Assembly (NCBI GenBank): GCA_025936955.1
Contig: JAICSL010000051.1
Location: 1 to 8,612, forward strand
From: Nitrososphaeraceae archaeon
Lineage (GTDB): Archaea > Thermoproteota > Nitrososphaeria > Nitrososphaerales > Nitrososphaeraceae
Direction of reading: 5' to 3'
Length of the DNA: 8,612 bases
A program made the position numbers and the translations under genes. The notes under the pieces are model-generated. The model searched no databases. It was not told the DNA's origin and worked only from the letters and a program-made list of their open reading frames with translations. Positions within the stretch are counted from its first letter, which is position 1, and every line of letters begins with the position of its first letter. This document shows positions 1 through 5,134 of the stretch, piece after piece.

Positions 1-84
1 AATGAGTATCAAAAACAAGTCGCTGAAAGACTATCGTTACAGCTTCGTAATCATTTGAGGAATAGATATTCAGGTTATGGATAA
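1..84 (+). CDS. 3' end of a gene entering from the left edge, product unknown
   Basis: An open frame runs from base 1 to a TAA at 82-84 and gives 27 C-terminal residues ending RNRYSGYG. The residues are charged and glutamine/arginine-rich (NEYQKQVAERLSLQLRN), which suggests a terminal amphipathic helix. The frame has no stop up to the window edge, and its codons read like protein rather than the AT-rich noise that follows. The function cannot be told from this fragment. The next 570 bases hold no convincing gene, so it is probably the last gene of its transcript. Confidence 0.6.
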   Translation, partial: NEYQKQVAERLSLQLRNHLRNRYSGYG

Positions 85-656
85 AAGAGCATTGAACTTT
101 TCCTAGGACATATAATATAAAAATGAGTCTTTGATTCTTACGAAGAATAATTCCTGACGGACTAATGGTGGGAAAACCCAGCATCTTTTTCGGACTCTTC
201 TCTAAGAAGAAGAACTAGGAGTTAAAAATACAATGAGAAAAAATATAGTAACGATTTTGGAAACAGACTGCAGAAGGGAATGTGATGCTTAATTTTACGA
301 TATGAAAAATCTGATCTATAGGTAGAAGATTTTACCTCTGTTCTTTTTTTTAGTATTTACATTATTTACAGTAATTATGTTAAATGCATCCCTTGATGAT
401 TTCCCTTAATTATATTTATAACTAGATAAATTTGGAATTAATAAATATGGCTAAATCTATTCCTTTTCTTATCATATTTGGTGGAGACCTAATAGTACCA
501 TAATAGGTATGCAAATATAGGAATTCTAATAGTGATATTCGGCATCGATTCCAAGTCTATCATAATACATTCAGGCAAAAATTCTCTGTTATTTGATGTG
601 TATCTTAATCTGTACATGTTACTCCATTTAGTTCTCTTTAATTGCTATTTTGCAAT
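85..656. other. Gene-poor AT-rich stretch
   Basis: No convincing gene is seen here. A TATA-like run (atataatataaaa, about 111-123) is followed by a 17-codon ORF at 165-218 (MVGKPSIFFGLFSKKKN) and a 19-codon ORF at 233-292, then by the hairpin and T-run at 320-351. A minus-strand 42-codon ORF at 489-617 (begins MYRLRYTSNN) has a TATA-like AATTAAA about 23 bp upstream but no recognisable features. The stretch could hold a small RNA transcribed from about 140 to 350, but there is no direct evidence for one. Confidence 0.5.
320..351 (+). terminator. Hairpin followed by T8 run, putative terminator
   Basis: AGGTA (320-324) pairs with TACCT (333-337) across an 8-nt loop. An uninterrupted run of eight T lies at 344-351. 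Archaeal termination depends mainly on T-runs in the non-template strand, so a + strand transcript entering from the left would plausibly end here. The hairpin is short and may be incidental. Confidence 0.4.
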
Positions 657-839
657 TTACATTTGTAAGTAGTAGTATCCCTTTCTACTTTGAAGGTAAT
701 TCTCGACACAATTTCCAGGAGACCACTGCCTAATAAAAGCTTGAATTTCCAATTTATAACCATTATATTTCCTATGATTTTGCCTGCTGACGATAATTTG
801 ACGATAAAAAGATACACATTTACTTTTAAAAATCCTCAT
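657..839 (-). CDS. Possible small basic protein, unrecognised
   Basis: This is a 60-codon ORF with an ATG start, rich in K, R and aromatic residues (for example RKGYYYLQM at the C-terminus), with two cysteines and no recognisable domain. The best support is positional: a TATA-like TATAATAT at 870-863 is centred about 27 bp from the ATG, the spacing expected for a leaderless archaeal gene. In DNA this AT-rich such boxes arise by chance, and the composition is not clearly protein-like. It may be a real orphan small protein, a fragment of a decayed gene, or noise. Confidence 0.28.
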   Translation of the reverse strand: MRIFKSKCVSFYRQIIVSRQNHRKYNGYKLEIQAFIRQWSPGNCVENYLQSRKGYYYLQM

Positions 840-1145
840 CTTTATTAAAAATAGTTAGTCTAATATTATATTGAGACTATTTGTAACTTATGATCGCATA
901 TTGAGAAGCAAAGATTATCTACATATTCTTTACCTCACTGAATTTGATTCAACTATGTAGAGTTAGCGTTACTTCTTACAGAATCATTGATGTGAAAATG
1001 TAATATAGATATCTATTTGGTCCGTTTCCGGACATAAATCATGAATTAAAAAAGTTATTGCATTAGAAATAGCAGGTTAATGGTAGATCAAGATGCCGAA
1101 TTCCATTATTAATTGAACTAACAAAGGAATTATAGGAATACCTCG
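840..1145. other. Intergenic region without gene, contains one short hairpin
   Basis: No ORF of protein-like character was found on either strand; the longest starts give peptides of about ten residues. A GC-rich hairpin, GTCCG-TTTC-CGGAC, lies at 1020-1033 in otherwise AT-rich DNA. It sits about 110 bp beyond the stop of the minus-strand gene at 1146-1499. It has no adjoining T-run on either strand, so it is not a clear terminator. Confidence 0.5.
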
Positions 1146-1499
1146 TTATGGAAAGCTCAGTGTTGCATCTTCAAGTTCCAAAATTGGTATATATAGCGAT
1201 TGAGTATCTGTACCCAGATTATCTACAAACGTGAATTGACCTGTCAATCTCTTTAGCTCGATAAATTTCCTATCCGGCCTTTTATTCTGCACTATATAAT
1301 GGATAGTAAGAGATCCAATCCCGCCTGTTTGAATGAAGAGGACCTCTTGATTTTTATAATAGATGTGATAAAGCATTGGGGTCAACCCTAGAGCGGATTG
1401 AGCAGAGTATACTATCACTTTTAACATATCTTCCAAGTTCTTATACTTAAGATAAGTTGTCAATTGCGTTTGAGATGATATCATATATTCTATATCCAT
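1146..1499 (-). CDS. Hypothetical protein, 112-117 aa
   Basis: The product is not recognised. The protein is 117 residues from the first ATG. A helical, partly hydrophobic first half (NLEDMLKVIVYSAQSALGL) is followed by beta-type segments (YHIYYKNQEVLFIQTGG, SLTIHYIVQNK) and an acidic hydrophobic tail (LYIPILELEDA). There is no signal peptide, transmembrane segment or cysteine cluster, so a small soluble alpha/beta protein is likely. The alternation of hydrophobic and charged residues argues for a real gene. The start is uncertain: the TATA-like ATTATAAT at about 1508-1515 is centred some 27 bp from Met6 (1484), so a leaderless start there would give 112 residues. A second A/T box near 1531 would suit the first ATG. 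Its neighbour upstream on the same strand (1852-2220) is 350 bp away, so they are not an obvious operon. Confidence 0.65.
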   Translation of the reverse strand: MDIEYMISSQTQLTTYLKYKNLEDMLKVIVYSAQSALGLTPMLYHIYYKNQEVLFIQTGGIGSLTIHYIVQNKRPDRKFIELKRLTGQFTFVDNLGTDTQSLYIPILELEDATLSFP

Positions 1500-1851
1500 A
1501 TGACTAGATTATAATTTTTTTGCTCCATTTTTTATTCTCTCCTAGCAAATACTTTTAGCCTAATCAAGGCTATTAATTTTAAGTTCTATTCAAGTCAAAC
1601 GTCTGCAATAATTAAAATATGTAGCTAGTTAGAGACAAATGTAATACCTGTTCTTGCAAACTGCCATATCTATATCTAGTTGAACATTAAATAAAAATCC
1701 AAGCTATGACTATCTTGCAGTTCAGATCTATCACATGCTGCAAAAGAAATTTATAGGATATAAATCGAGCACAATAAATAATTTTATTAGTCAAACAGGC
1801 TATAAGATAATCATATTGTGGTATTTGCAATTAACGCATACTATGTTTTTT
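1500..1851. other. Intergenic region between two minus-strand genes
   Basis: No protein-like ORF was found apart from + strand readings that run into the antisense of the regulator gene at 1852-2220. A perfect 6-bp stem, TAGCCT-AATCA-AGGCTA, lies at 1556-1572. It has no following T-run on the minus strand, so a role in ending the regulator transcript is possible but unproven. Confidence 0.5.
1507..1516 (-). promoter_or_regulatory. TATA box candidate for the gene at 1146-1499
   Basis: Reading on the minus strand the sequence is AATTATAATC. Its centre is only about 12 bp from the first ATG but about 27 bp from the in-frame Met6 codon at 1484-1482. If this box is used, the leaderless start is Met6. 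Confidence 0.4.
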
Positions 1852-2220
1852 TCATCTAATCATAGTCTTTTTAGTCATACGATTTTGTTTTTGTGCGTTC
1901 TCTATGTGTATGTTTATTGTAGCAGATACAAATTGTCCGAGTAATTCAGCTAATCTTGATTTCGAATGTATGATATACATCCTAGTATTTCCTATTTTTC
2001 CTGACTCTTTTACTAACTCCTTTTCTACCAAAAGTGGTAAAACTCTCTGGACAGTTCTAAGAGGGATTTGAGTTATCTTGCTTATCTCTGTTGCTGAGTA
2101 ATCAAAATTTTGGTTTAGAATCAGAAAATCCAGGATCCTAGAGGTGGCATTTTGGAATATTTTTTCTAGGGGCCTATTTCTATCATAACTCACATCCCGT
2201 CGGATTATTGATTCAGCCAT
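1852..2220 (-). CDS. Winged helix-turn-helix transcriptional regulator
   Basis: This 122-residue cytoplasmic protein is predicted to bind DNA as a regulator. Residues about 20-40 form a leading helix (IFQNATSRILDFLILN). Residues 41-51 (YSATEISKITQ) and 52-70 (IPLRTVQRVLPLLVEKELV) give the helix-turn-helix, with the RTVQRVL recognition helix. Residues 71-85 (KESGKIGNTRMYIIH) are the beta-hairpin wing. An amphipathic C-terminal helix (86-110) could dimerise. This order is that of the MarR/ArsR-like and general archaeal winged-helix families. No effector or metal site is visible. It starts at ATG 2220 with a TATA box 26 bp upstream and is divergent from the 251-aa gene at 2334 across a 113-bp spacer with a perfect palindrome. 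Control of itself or that neighbour is therefore a natural inference, not shown. Confidence 0.85.
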   Translation of the reverse strand: MAESIIRRDVSYDRNRPLEKIFQNATSRILDFLILNQNFDYSATEISKITQIPLRTVQRVLPLLVEKELVKESGKIGNTRMYIIHSKSRLAELLGQFVSATINIHIENAQKQNRMTKKTMIR

Positions 2221-2241
2221 ACTTATTATTTCCTACCTTTC

Positions 2242-2249
2242 TATAAAAA
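2242..2249 (-). promoter_or_regulatory. TATA box of the winged-helix regulator gene
   Basis: The minus-strand sequence is TTTTTATA, centred about 26 bp upstream of the ATG at 2220. This spacing fits a leaderless transcript starting at or beside the A of the ATG. No Shine-Dalgarno is visible before the ATG. Confidence 0.6.
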
Positions 2250-2280
2250 GATGTCAAATAAAACTCATCATAACACATAC

Positions 2281-2298
2281 TACGCCAAATATGGCGTA
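2281..2298. promoter_or_regulatory. Perfect palindromic operator candidate, TACGCCA-N4-TGGCGTA
   Basis: TACGCCA (2281-2287) is the exact reverse complement of TGGCGTA (2292-2298), with a 4-bp AATA spacer. It lies two bases upstream of the TATA box at 2301-2308, so it covers the TFB-recognition (BRE) position of the + strand promoter. It also lies about 32 bp upstream of the minus-strand TATA box. An 11-bp copy of the right half (atggcgtaaat) recurs exactly 60 bp downstream at 2351-2361, inside the start of the 251-aa gene. A symmetric site of this size fits a homodimeric winged-helix regulator. The binding protein is inferred. Confidence 0.6.
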
Positions 2299-2300
2299 AA

Positions 2301-2308
2301 TTTAAATA
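2301..2308 (+). promoter_or_regulatory. TATA box of the 251-aa gene
   Basis: TTTAAATA is centred about 29 bp upstream of the TTG codon at 2334. This supports transcription starting at about 2330-2334 and therefore a leaderless, non-ATG start. It adjoins the palindrome at 2281-2298. Confidence 0.6.
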
Positions 2309-2333
2309 GTTTTGAATTGTAGCTTAATGTAAC

Positions 2334-3089
2334 TTGATATCTGCCTCCGAATGGCGTAAATGGTTTTTACAACATCTTATTGGCGAGGGCGTCAATAACG
2401 TAATAACCGAGGAGCAGATACTCAGAGAAGCTGGTAGGCATTATGATATCAACCTTGATCATGCACTACGATCCCTTAAAGATGAAGGAATAGTTATGTC
2501 TTTGGATTCTAACCGTGAAAAAAGGTTTGTCGTTAACTATGATAAGTTAGACGAGGCTCAAGAAATAATCAACTCAGAAACTGAGAGTAGAGAAAATCGA
2601 CATCAAAATCCGTTAATACAGCCGTTTATGCCCGAACCAGATGGGTATGCATATTGGTTCGATAATAAAAACGATAGAAAATTCGAAAAGCAGAATATCT
2701 ATAATATATATTTTAAAAAGACAGACAAGATGAACTTCGCTGCTCAATTAATCACAAGATCTGTGAGTAGCCCCAAAACCATCTATATGGGTTCAATAAA
2801 TGAGCCTGATTCCTACATATCAAGACTTTGGCATGCTACCTCCACGATAGCAAAGGAGAGTACTGATGGTACATTCATTCTACAAAAACTTCAAGACAAG
2901 GAAAGAATTGCATGCGGAAACAATAGACAGCGGGGTAAGATTGCTCTGAGTATATTTCGTAAATTAGGCTACATCCAACAAGTAGAGGTCAAAGGCAATT
3001 CGACAAGATTCAAACTCAGTGGTAGAAAACCCTTTGCTGTTACTCTCGATGAAATTTTTAATTCAAAGACAAACGGTAACTCTCTATAA
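2334..3089 (+). CDS. Unrecognised protein with apparent N- and C-terminal winged-helix domains
   Basis: The product is 251 residues and the family is not recognised. Residues about 5-68 have the pattern of a winged helix (SEWRKWFLQHLIGEG, EEQILREAGRHYD, DHALRSLKDEGIVMSL, then a wing REKRFVVNYD). Residues 69-95 are a charged linker. Residues 95-175 form a middle section rich in aromatic residues (PEPDGYAYWFDNKND, IYNIYFKK, YISRLWHATSTIAKES). Residues 178-230 resemble a second winged helix (ALSIFRKLGYIQQVEV, then GNSTRFKLSGRKP). It has no signal peptide, no membrane segment and a single Cys. An in-frame stop at 2325-2327 leaves TTG 2334 as the first possible start, supported by the TATA spacing. 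It diverges from the winged-helix gene at 1852-2220. A role in transcription or replication control is possible; DNA binding is an inference. Confidence 0.75.
   Translation: MISASEWRKWFLQHLIGEGVNNVITEEQILREAGRHYDINLDHALRSLKDEGIVMSLDSNREKRFVVNYDKLDEAQEIINSETESRENRHQNPLIQPFMPEPDGYAYWFDNKNDRKFEKQNIYNIYFKKTDKMNFAAQLITRSVSSPKTIYMGSINEPDSYISRLWHATSTIAKESTDGTFILQKLQDKERIACGNNRQRGKIALSIFRKLGYIQQVEVKGNSTRFKLSGRKPFAVTLDEIFNSKTNGNSL
2351..2361 (+). repeat. Second copy of the operator half-site, inside the CDS start
   Basis: The 11-mer atggcgtaaat at 2351-2361 is identical to 2291-2301 and lies exactly 60 bp away, close to a whole number of helical turns. Here it encodes part of EWRKW, so coding constraint alone could explain it. 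A related tggcgtaa also occurs at 6371-6378. It could be an auxiliary operator half-site. Confidence 0.4.
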
Positions 3090-3111
3090 ATGATATCGAC
3101 ACAATACGAGA

Positions 3112-3117
3112 TTTTTT
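3112..3117 (+). terminator. T6 run after the 251-aa gene
   Basis: Six T follow the stop codon of the 251-aa gene by 22 bases. Archaeal RNA polymerase commonly stops at such runs, so this is a plausible terminator. There is no strong hairpin beside it. Confidence 0.35.
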
Positions 3118-3288
3118 AGATGCCTGAGTTGGCAATGGTTCGTGTTATTGAGATGCAAGTACTACTTAATCCATAGTAATTACCTATGATTCTGTTTGGA
3201 AAAATAAGAAAAGGATAGAGAGAAAAACATTTAATTCGAATCGTGGGACGGAAGAACAAGAAATAGACACATTTGGTTTATGGATAGC

Positions 3289-3307
3289 GTAATTAGTAAG
3301 TAATTAC
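3289..3307 (-). terminator. AT-rich hairpin directly after the stop of the 172-aa gene
   Basis: GTAATTA (3289-3295) and TAATTAC (3301-3307) form a perfect 7-bp stem with a 5-nt loop. The right arm touches the TGA stop (3308-3310) of the minus-strand gene. The position suggests a 3' end structure, but there is no adjoining T-run on the minus strand, so it may stabilise a transcript rather than end it. It could also be chance. Confidence 0.3.
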
Positions 3308-3826
3308 TCAGGCCCCAGGTTTGAGGCGTTTGCCTAGATTTAAACGAGCTTCAATTACTTTAATTTCTGCTTCCAGAAAATTTTTGTAACGTGATAATAA
3401 TTCCTCTTGTTCGTTGTAACCTTCTTTACGAATTTCTTTCATCATATCTTCAAATGTTGCAATTATACTCTCGACATTTGCGCCTAAGGTCCGAATGTCC
3501 TTTGCATCTGCTGAATTGCTAATATCAATGGTTTTCGATTTAATTTCCTGTGTGGTATCTTTAGTTATAATCTTAGCTTTTTTCCCTAAAGTAAAAATTA
3601 GATCTTTGAGTGATTCTCCGGCTTCTTTCATTTTGCTTGATAATGATTCTTCTGACTCTGTTTCGATCCGCGTCTTATTCATAACAAAATTGTTGTCGAC
3701 TGGTCTGATAACGATAACTTTCTTATCTTCTATCTTTGAGCTCTGCACTTCTATTGGCTCATCTTCATTTTTTTCAGTCAAATGCCGATCATTTTCTTCT
3801 CCATTATTCACATTTAGTATGTACAT
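3308..3826 (-). CDS. Charged, mostly helical protein of unknown function
   Basis: The product is 172 residues. The first 30 are acidic and probably disordered (EENDRHLTEKNEDEPIEVQS), followed by a short beta-like segment (KKVIVIRPVDNNF, 35-47). Residues about 58-165 are highly charged and helix-forming, with heptad-like stretches (ESLSSKMKEAGESLKDLI, NVESIIATFEDMMKEIRK, and LSRYKNFLEAEIKVIEARLNL). A coiled coil or helical bundle is likely. There is no Cys, signal peptide or membrane segment, and no known domain is recognised. TATA-like TATTTAAC near 3849-3857 suits a leaderless ATG at 3826. A second box, TTATAAAG at 3839-3832, would suit an in-frame GTG at 3811, so the first five residues are uncertain. 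A perfect 10-bp palindrome overlaps the first box. A structural or partner-binding role is conceivable but not shown. Confidence 0.8.
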   Translation of the reverse strand: MYILNVNNGEENDRHLTEKNEDEPIEVQSSKIEDKKVIVIRPVDNNFVMNKTRIETESEESLSSKMKEAGESLKDLIFTLGKKAKIITKDTTQEIKSKTIDISNSADAKDIRTLGANVESIIATFEDMMKEIRKEGYNEQEELLSRYKNFLEAEIKVIEARLNLGKRLKPGA

Positions 3827-3843
3827 CCAAACTTTATAAGAGA

Positions 3844-3853
3844 TTAACGTTAA
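3844..3853. promoter_or_regulatory. Palindrome TTAACGTTAA overlapping a TATA box
   Basis: This is a perfect 10-bp palindrome about 18-27 bp upstream of the ATG at 3826. It overlaps the TATTTAAC box proposed for the 172-aa gene. An operator here could block TBP. A 10-bp palindrome in AT-rich DNA can arise by chance. Confidence 0.3.
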
Positions 3854-3858
3854 ATAGT

Positions 3859-3914
3859 AAAAATCAAGCTATTAAATATATAGTAACGTGTATGCGGAAT
3901 ATCACTTGATTTTT
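3859..3914 (-). repeat. 10-bp perfect inverted repeat with 36-nt spacer
   Basis: AAAAATCAAG (3859-3868) is the exact reverse complement of CTTGATTTTT (3905-3914). The pair lies between the 3' end of the gene at 4004-4303 and the start of the gene at 3308-3826. Read on the minus strand it is a stem whose right arm ends in five T, so it could end the upstream transcript. The long spacer makes a simple terminator hairpin less typical. Confidence 0.4.
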
Positions 3915-4003
3915 TCATTCTCTAGTGTAATCTTCTTTTTGAGCAGTGATGCAGCGATATACCGATAAAATGAAAATAGTAGTTAGATCTAATATTTTAT
4001 AGG

Positions 4004-4303
4004 CTAAATTCTTTTGCTCTTTATTTCTTTTCTGGCAGGCTTTGTATTACAGTCTTCAGACAGACCTTGGAGGCAGTCAGTAGAAACAACTGTTACATTT
4101 CGAAATCTTATGATACCTTTTGGAGCACCACCTTCTTTCTGCATACTTTTGATTTGTTCGCCGATTAAGTCCCTGTGCACTTTACAGACCACTCCTATCA
4201 TATATTCTTCAGCTTGTATATTTTCTATTGAAACAAAATCTGAGGGTGGTGATATACAATCAACCCCATTCTCCTTTATTGAACATTTTTTCGGTAAAAG
4301 CAT
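4004..4303 (-). CDS. Small Cys/His-containing protein, conserved-hypothetical type
   Basis: The product is 99 residues. It has Cys at 7, 16, 40, 77 and 85, and His43 sits in a CKVH motif. C7-x8-C16 plus C40-x2-H43 could form one zinc site. The middle is a short alpha/beta region (EYMIGVVCKVHRDLIGEQI) followed by KEGGAPKGIIRFRNVTVVSTDC and a basic tail (KPARKEIKSKRI). There is no signal or membrane segment. The pattern is reminiscent of short conserved hypothetical proteins of ammonia-oxidising archaea; this is from memory, not a search. It starts at ATG 4303, supported by a TATA box 26 bp upstream. A perfect 16-bp palindrome occupies the stretch between TATA and start, which suggests direct repression. 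The 3' end reads into the inverted repeat at 3859-3914. Confidence 0.75.
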   Translation of the reverse strand: MLLPKKCSIKENGVDCISPPSDFVSIENIQAEEYMIGVVCKVHRDLIGEQIKSMQKEGGAPKGIIRFRNVTVVSTDCLQGLSEDCNTKPARKEIKSKRI

Positions 4304-4310
4304 TATTCAC

Positions 4311-4326
4311 TGTTTGATATCAAACA
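4311..4326. promoter_or_regulatory. Perfect 16-bp palindromic operator candidate
   Basis: TGTTTGATATCAAACA is fully self-complementary. It begins 8 bp upstream of the ATG at 4303 and its far end touches the TATA box (4326-4333). Bound protein would cover the space between TBP and the transcription start, the classic place for archaeal repression by blocking RNA polymerase. No other copy was noticed in the window, so the regulator may be specific to this gene or act elsewhere. Confidence 0.55.
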
Positions 4327-4333
4327 ATATAAA
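4326..4333 (-). promoter_or_regulatory. TATA box of the 99-aa gene
   Basis: The minus-strand sequence is TTTATATT, centred about 26 bp from the ATG at 4303. The spacing implies a leaderless mRNA; there is no Shine-Dalgarno. It shares one base with the 16-bp palindrome. Confidence 0.6.
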
Positions 4334-4516
4334 GCCAAGTCCGAGACCATTACCCTATTCGACTTTACACTAAGAAAAGTATCAATAAGGTCTCTGCTTG
4401 CTCTTCTAAATTTCTTGTTACGACTATACAAAAAGGCTTGGTCAACTAACTGGATGCTGATGATTGCATACTTTTTCTATCTAATATCTAGTATAGTAAG
4501 GATTCGGTTTTGTCCT

Positions 4517-4771
4517 CTATAATGTAAATTCATTCTCTGATACTCTTCTGATTAGAAGAGGGTGACGATAGTGTCTCAAAAACCCGCAACATCGTAAGCC
4601 TATGTCCGTTATTATCTTCTCTTTACGTACTGAAGGAAGGATATAAGGTTTGTCGATATTTATCATAAATACAACTAATACTTGAATTAAATCTATGTGA
4701 AAGCTAATATTATTTTCTACCACTTTTCTTTTTATGCTTGCTCTACATGATTCGTTACAATGGTTGATCAA
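4517..4771 (-). CDS. Doubtful ORF, 84 codons
   Basis: This ORF starts at TTG and has no TATA box at useful spacing. The second half (NIDKPYILPSVRKEKIITD, then LRHYRHPLLIRRVSENEF) looks somewhat protein-like. The first half, with several cysteines and RASIKRK, does not. An internal ATG at 4666 would give about 49 residues and has an ATTTAATT box about 22 bp upstream. Nothing recognisable is encoded. It may be a decayed gene fragment or chance. It is reported because no other ORF explains these bases. Confidence 0.22.
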   Translation of the reverse strand: MINHCNESCRASIKRKVVENNISFHIDLIQVLVVFMINIDKPYILPSVRKEKIITDIGLRCCGFLRHYRHPLLIRRVSENEFTL

Positions 4772-4812
4772 AATAAATAAAGACGGATAACCCGTGTGTC
4801 ATAACAAAATGC

Positions 4813-4820
4813 AAAGGAGG
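4813..4820 (+). promoter_or_regulatory. Strong Shine-Dalgarno (AAAGGAGG) before a 27-codon ORF
   Basis: AAAGGAGG ends 7 bases before the ATG at 4828, ideal spacing. Most other starts in this window lack any ribosome binding site and look leaderless, so this site stands out and decides the start of the short ORF. Confidence 0.5.
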
Positions 4821-4827
4821 ATATGTT

Positions 4828-4911
4828 ATGTCTAGGGAAACGATGCTCGATCGTTGGCTTTCTTTCCATCAGAGTACAATGAAGAGCTACAAATTGAACT
4901 TTCATAAATAA
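4828..4911 (+). pseudogene. 27-codon ORF with strong RBS, possible N-terminal remnant of a tyrosine recombinase
   Basis: The reading MSRETMLDRWLSFHQ then STMKSYKLNFHK ends at TAA 4909-4911. The pattern of a short helix with RWL, followed by ST-KSY---LNFHK, resembles the start of the N-terminal core-binding (SAM-like) domain of XerC/phage integrases, where S/T-x-x-T/S-Y introduces helix 2. This resemblance is weak and rests on fewer than 30 residues. The next bases carry an open reading IIEIIDQIYKTVE in another frame, as expected after a frameshift. The promoter of the Elf1-like gene then begins. It could instead be a genuine leader-type peptide or chance, though the RBS argues for translation now or in the past. 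Confidence 0.3.
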
Positions 4912-4929
4912 TAGAGATAATTGACCAGA

Positions 4930-4938
4930 TTTATAAAA
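4930..4938 (+). promoter_or_regulatory. TATA box of the Elf1-like gene
   Basis: TTTATAAAA is centred about 27 bp upstream of the ATG at 4961. This is the best consensus TATA box in the window and places the transcription start at the start codon, so the mRNA is probably leaderless. Confidence 0.65.
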
Positions 4939-4960
4939 CGGTTGAATAAGCCATATAGCA

Positions 4961-5134
4961 ATGGGTAGCAGAAGACGAAAAACAATCACCAAACCACAAA
5001 GAAGGAGCCGTACTGTCGAGGGCCGCTGTCCAAAATGCACCACAATAGTTAGGTTTAAGGTTTCAGGTCAAGTCGGAAATGAGAACTATGAATGTATGCA
5101 ATGCATGTCGAAGTATAATGTTGATGAGCTGTAA
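4961..5134 (+). CDS. Small zinc-ribbon protein, Elf1-like (transcription elongation factor 1 family)
   Basis: This 57-residue protein has a basic N-terminal tail (MGSRRRKTITKPQRRSRTV, residues 1-19). A zinc ribbon follows, with CPKC at 23-26 and CMQC at 45-48 (C-x2-C-x18-C-x2-C). Between the pairs are beta-type residues (IVRFKVSG) and after them YNVDEL. The MG-R/K-rich tail, the four Cys spacing and the size match the Elf1 family, known in eukaryotes and many archaea as an RNA polymerase elongation factor. Elf1 usually has about 20 residues between pairs and conserved residues after the second pair, so this may be a divergent member or another ribbon. ATG 4961 is supported by the TATA box 27 bp upstream. 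Its size explains why it is easily missed. The long antisense ORFs over it are shadows. Confidence 0.8.
   Translation: MGSRRRKTITKPQRRSRTVEGRCPKCTTIVRFKVSGQVGNENYECMQCMSKYNVDEL

Larger units (their letters stand above)
4304..4827. other. Sparse region upstream of the 99-aa gene
   Basis: Apart from the promoter elements at 4311-4333 and the doubtful ORF at 4517-4771, no gene is supported. On the minus strand around 4360-4440 there is a short protein-like reading (KPFCIVVTRNLEEQAETL) opened by TTG and closed after 26 codons. A second frame then runs to a TAA that overlaps the ATG at 4303. This could be a frameshifted remnant or chance. Confidence 0.4.

Noticed and set aside
165..218. 17-codon ORF MVGKPSIFFGLFSKKKN
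   Set aside because: Protein-like but too short to support; mentioned in the region entry.
489..617. Minus-strand 42-codon ORF beginning MYRLRYTSNN
   Set aside because: Too short, no motif, and only a mediocre TATA box; could be chance in AT-rich DNA.
1735..1944. + strand hydrophobic ORF of 69 codons
   Set aside because: Its end is antisense to the winged-helix gene, and the rest is AT-rich with no start signal.
3231..3250. TTCGAATC resembling a tRNA T-loop
   Set aside because: The flanking bases cannot form a T-stem or acceptor stem, so no tRNA is supported.
3495..3839. Long + strand ORF with hydrophobic N-terminus
   Set aside because: Antisense of the 172-aa helical protein, which has better composition and promoter.
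4014..4373. + strand ORF of 119 codons
   Set aside because: Antisense of the Cys/His protein at 4004-4303, extending through its promoter; composition is not protein-like.
4768..5043. Minus-strand ORF with a hydrophobic stretch (LLLCGLVIVFRLLLPIAI)
   Set aside because: It overlaps the Elf1-like gene and its promoter on the opposite strand; the hydrophobic run is the complement of the Lys/Arg-rich tail codons.
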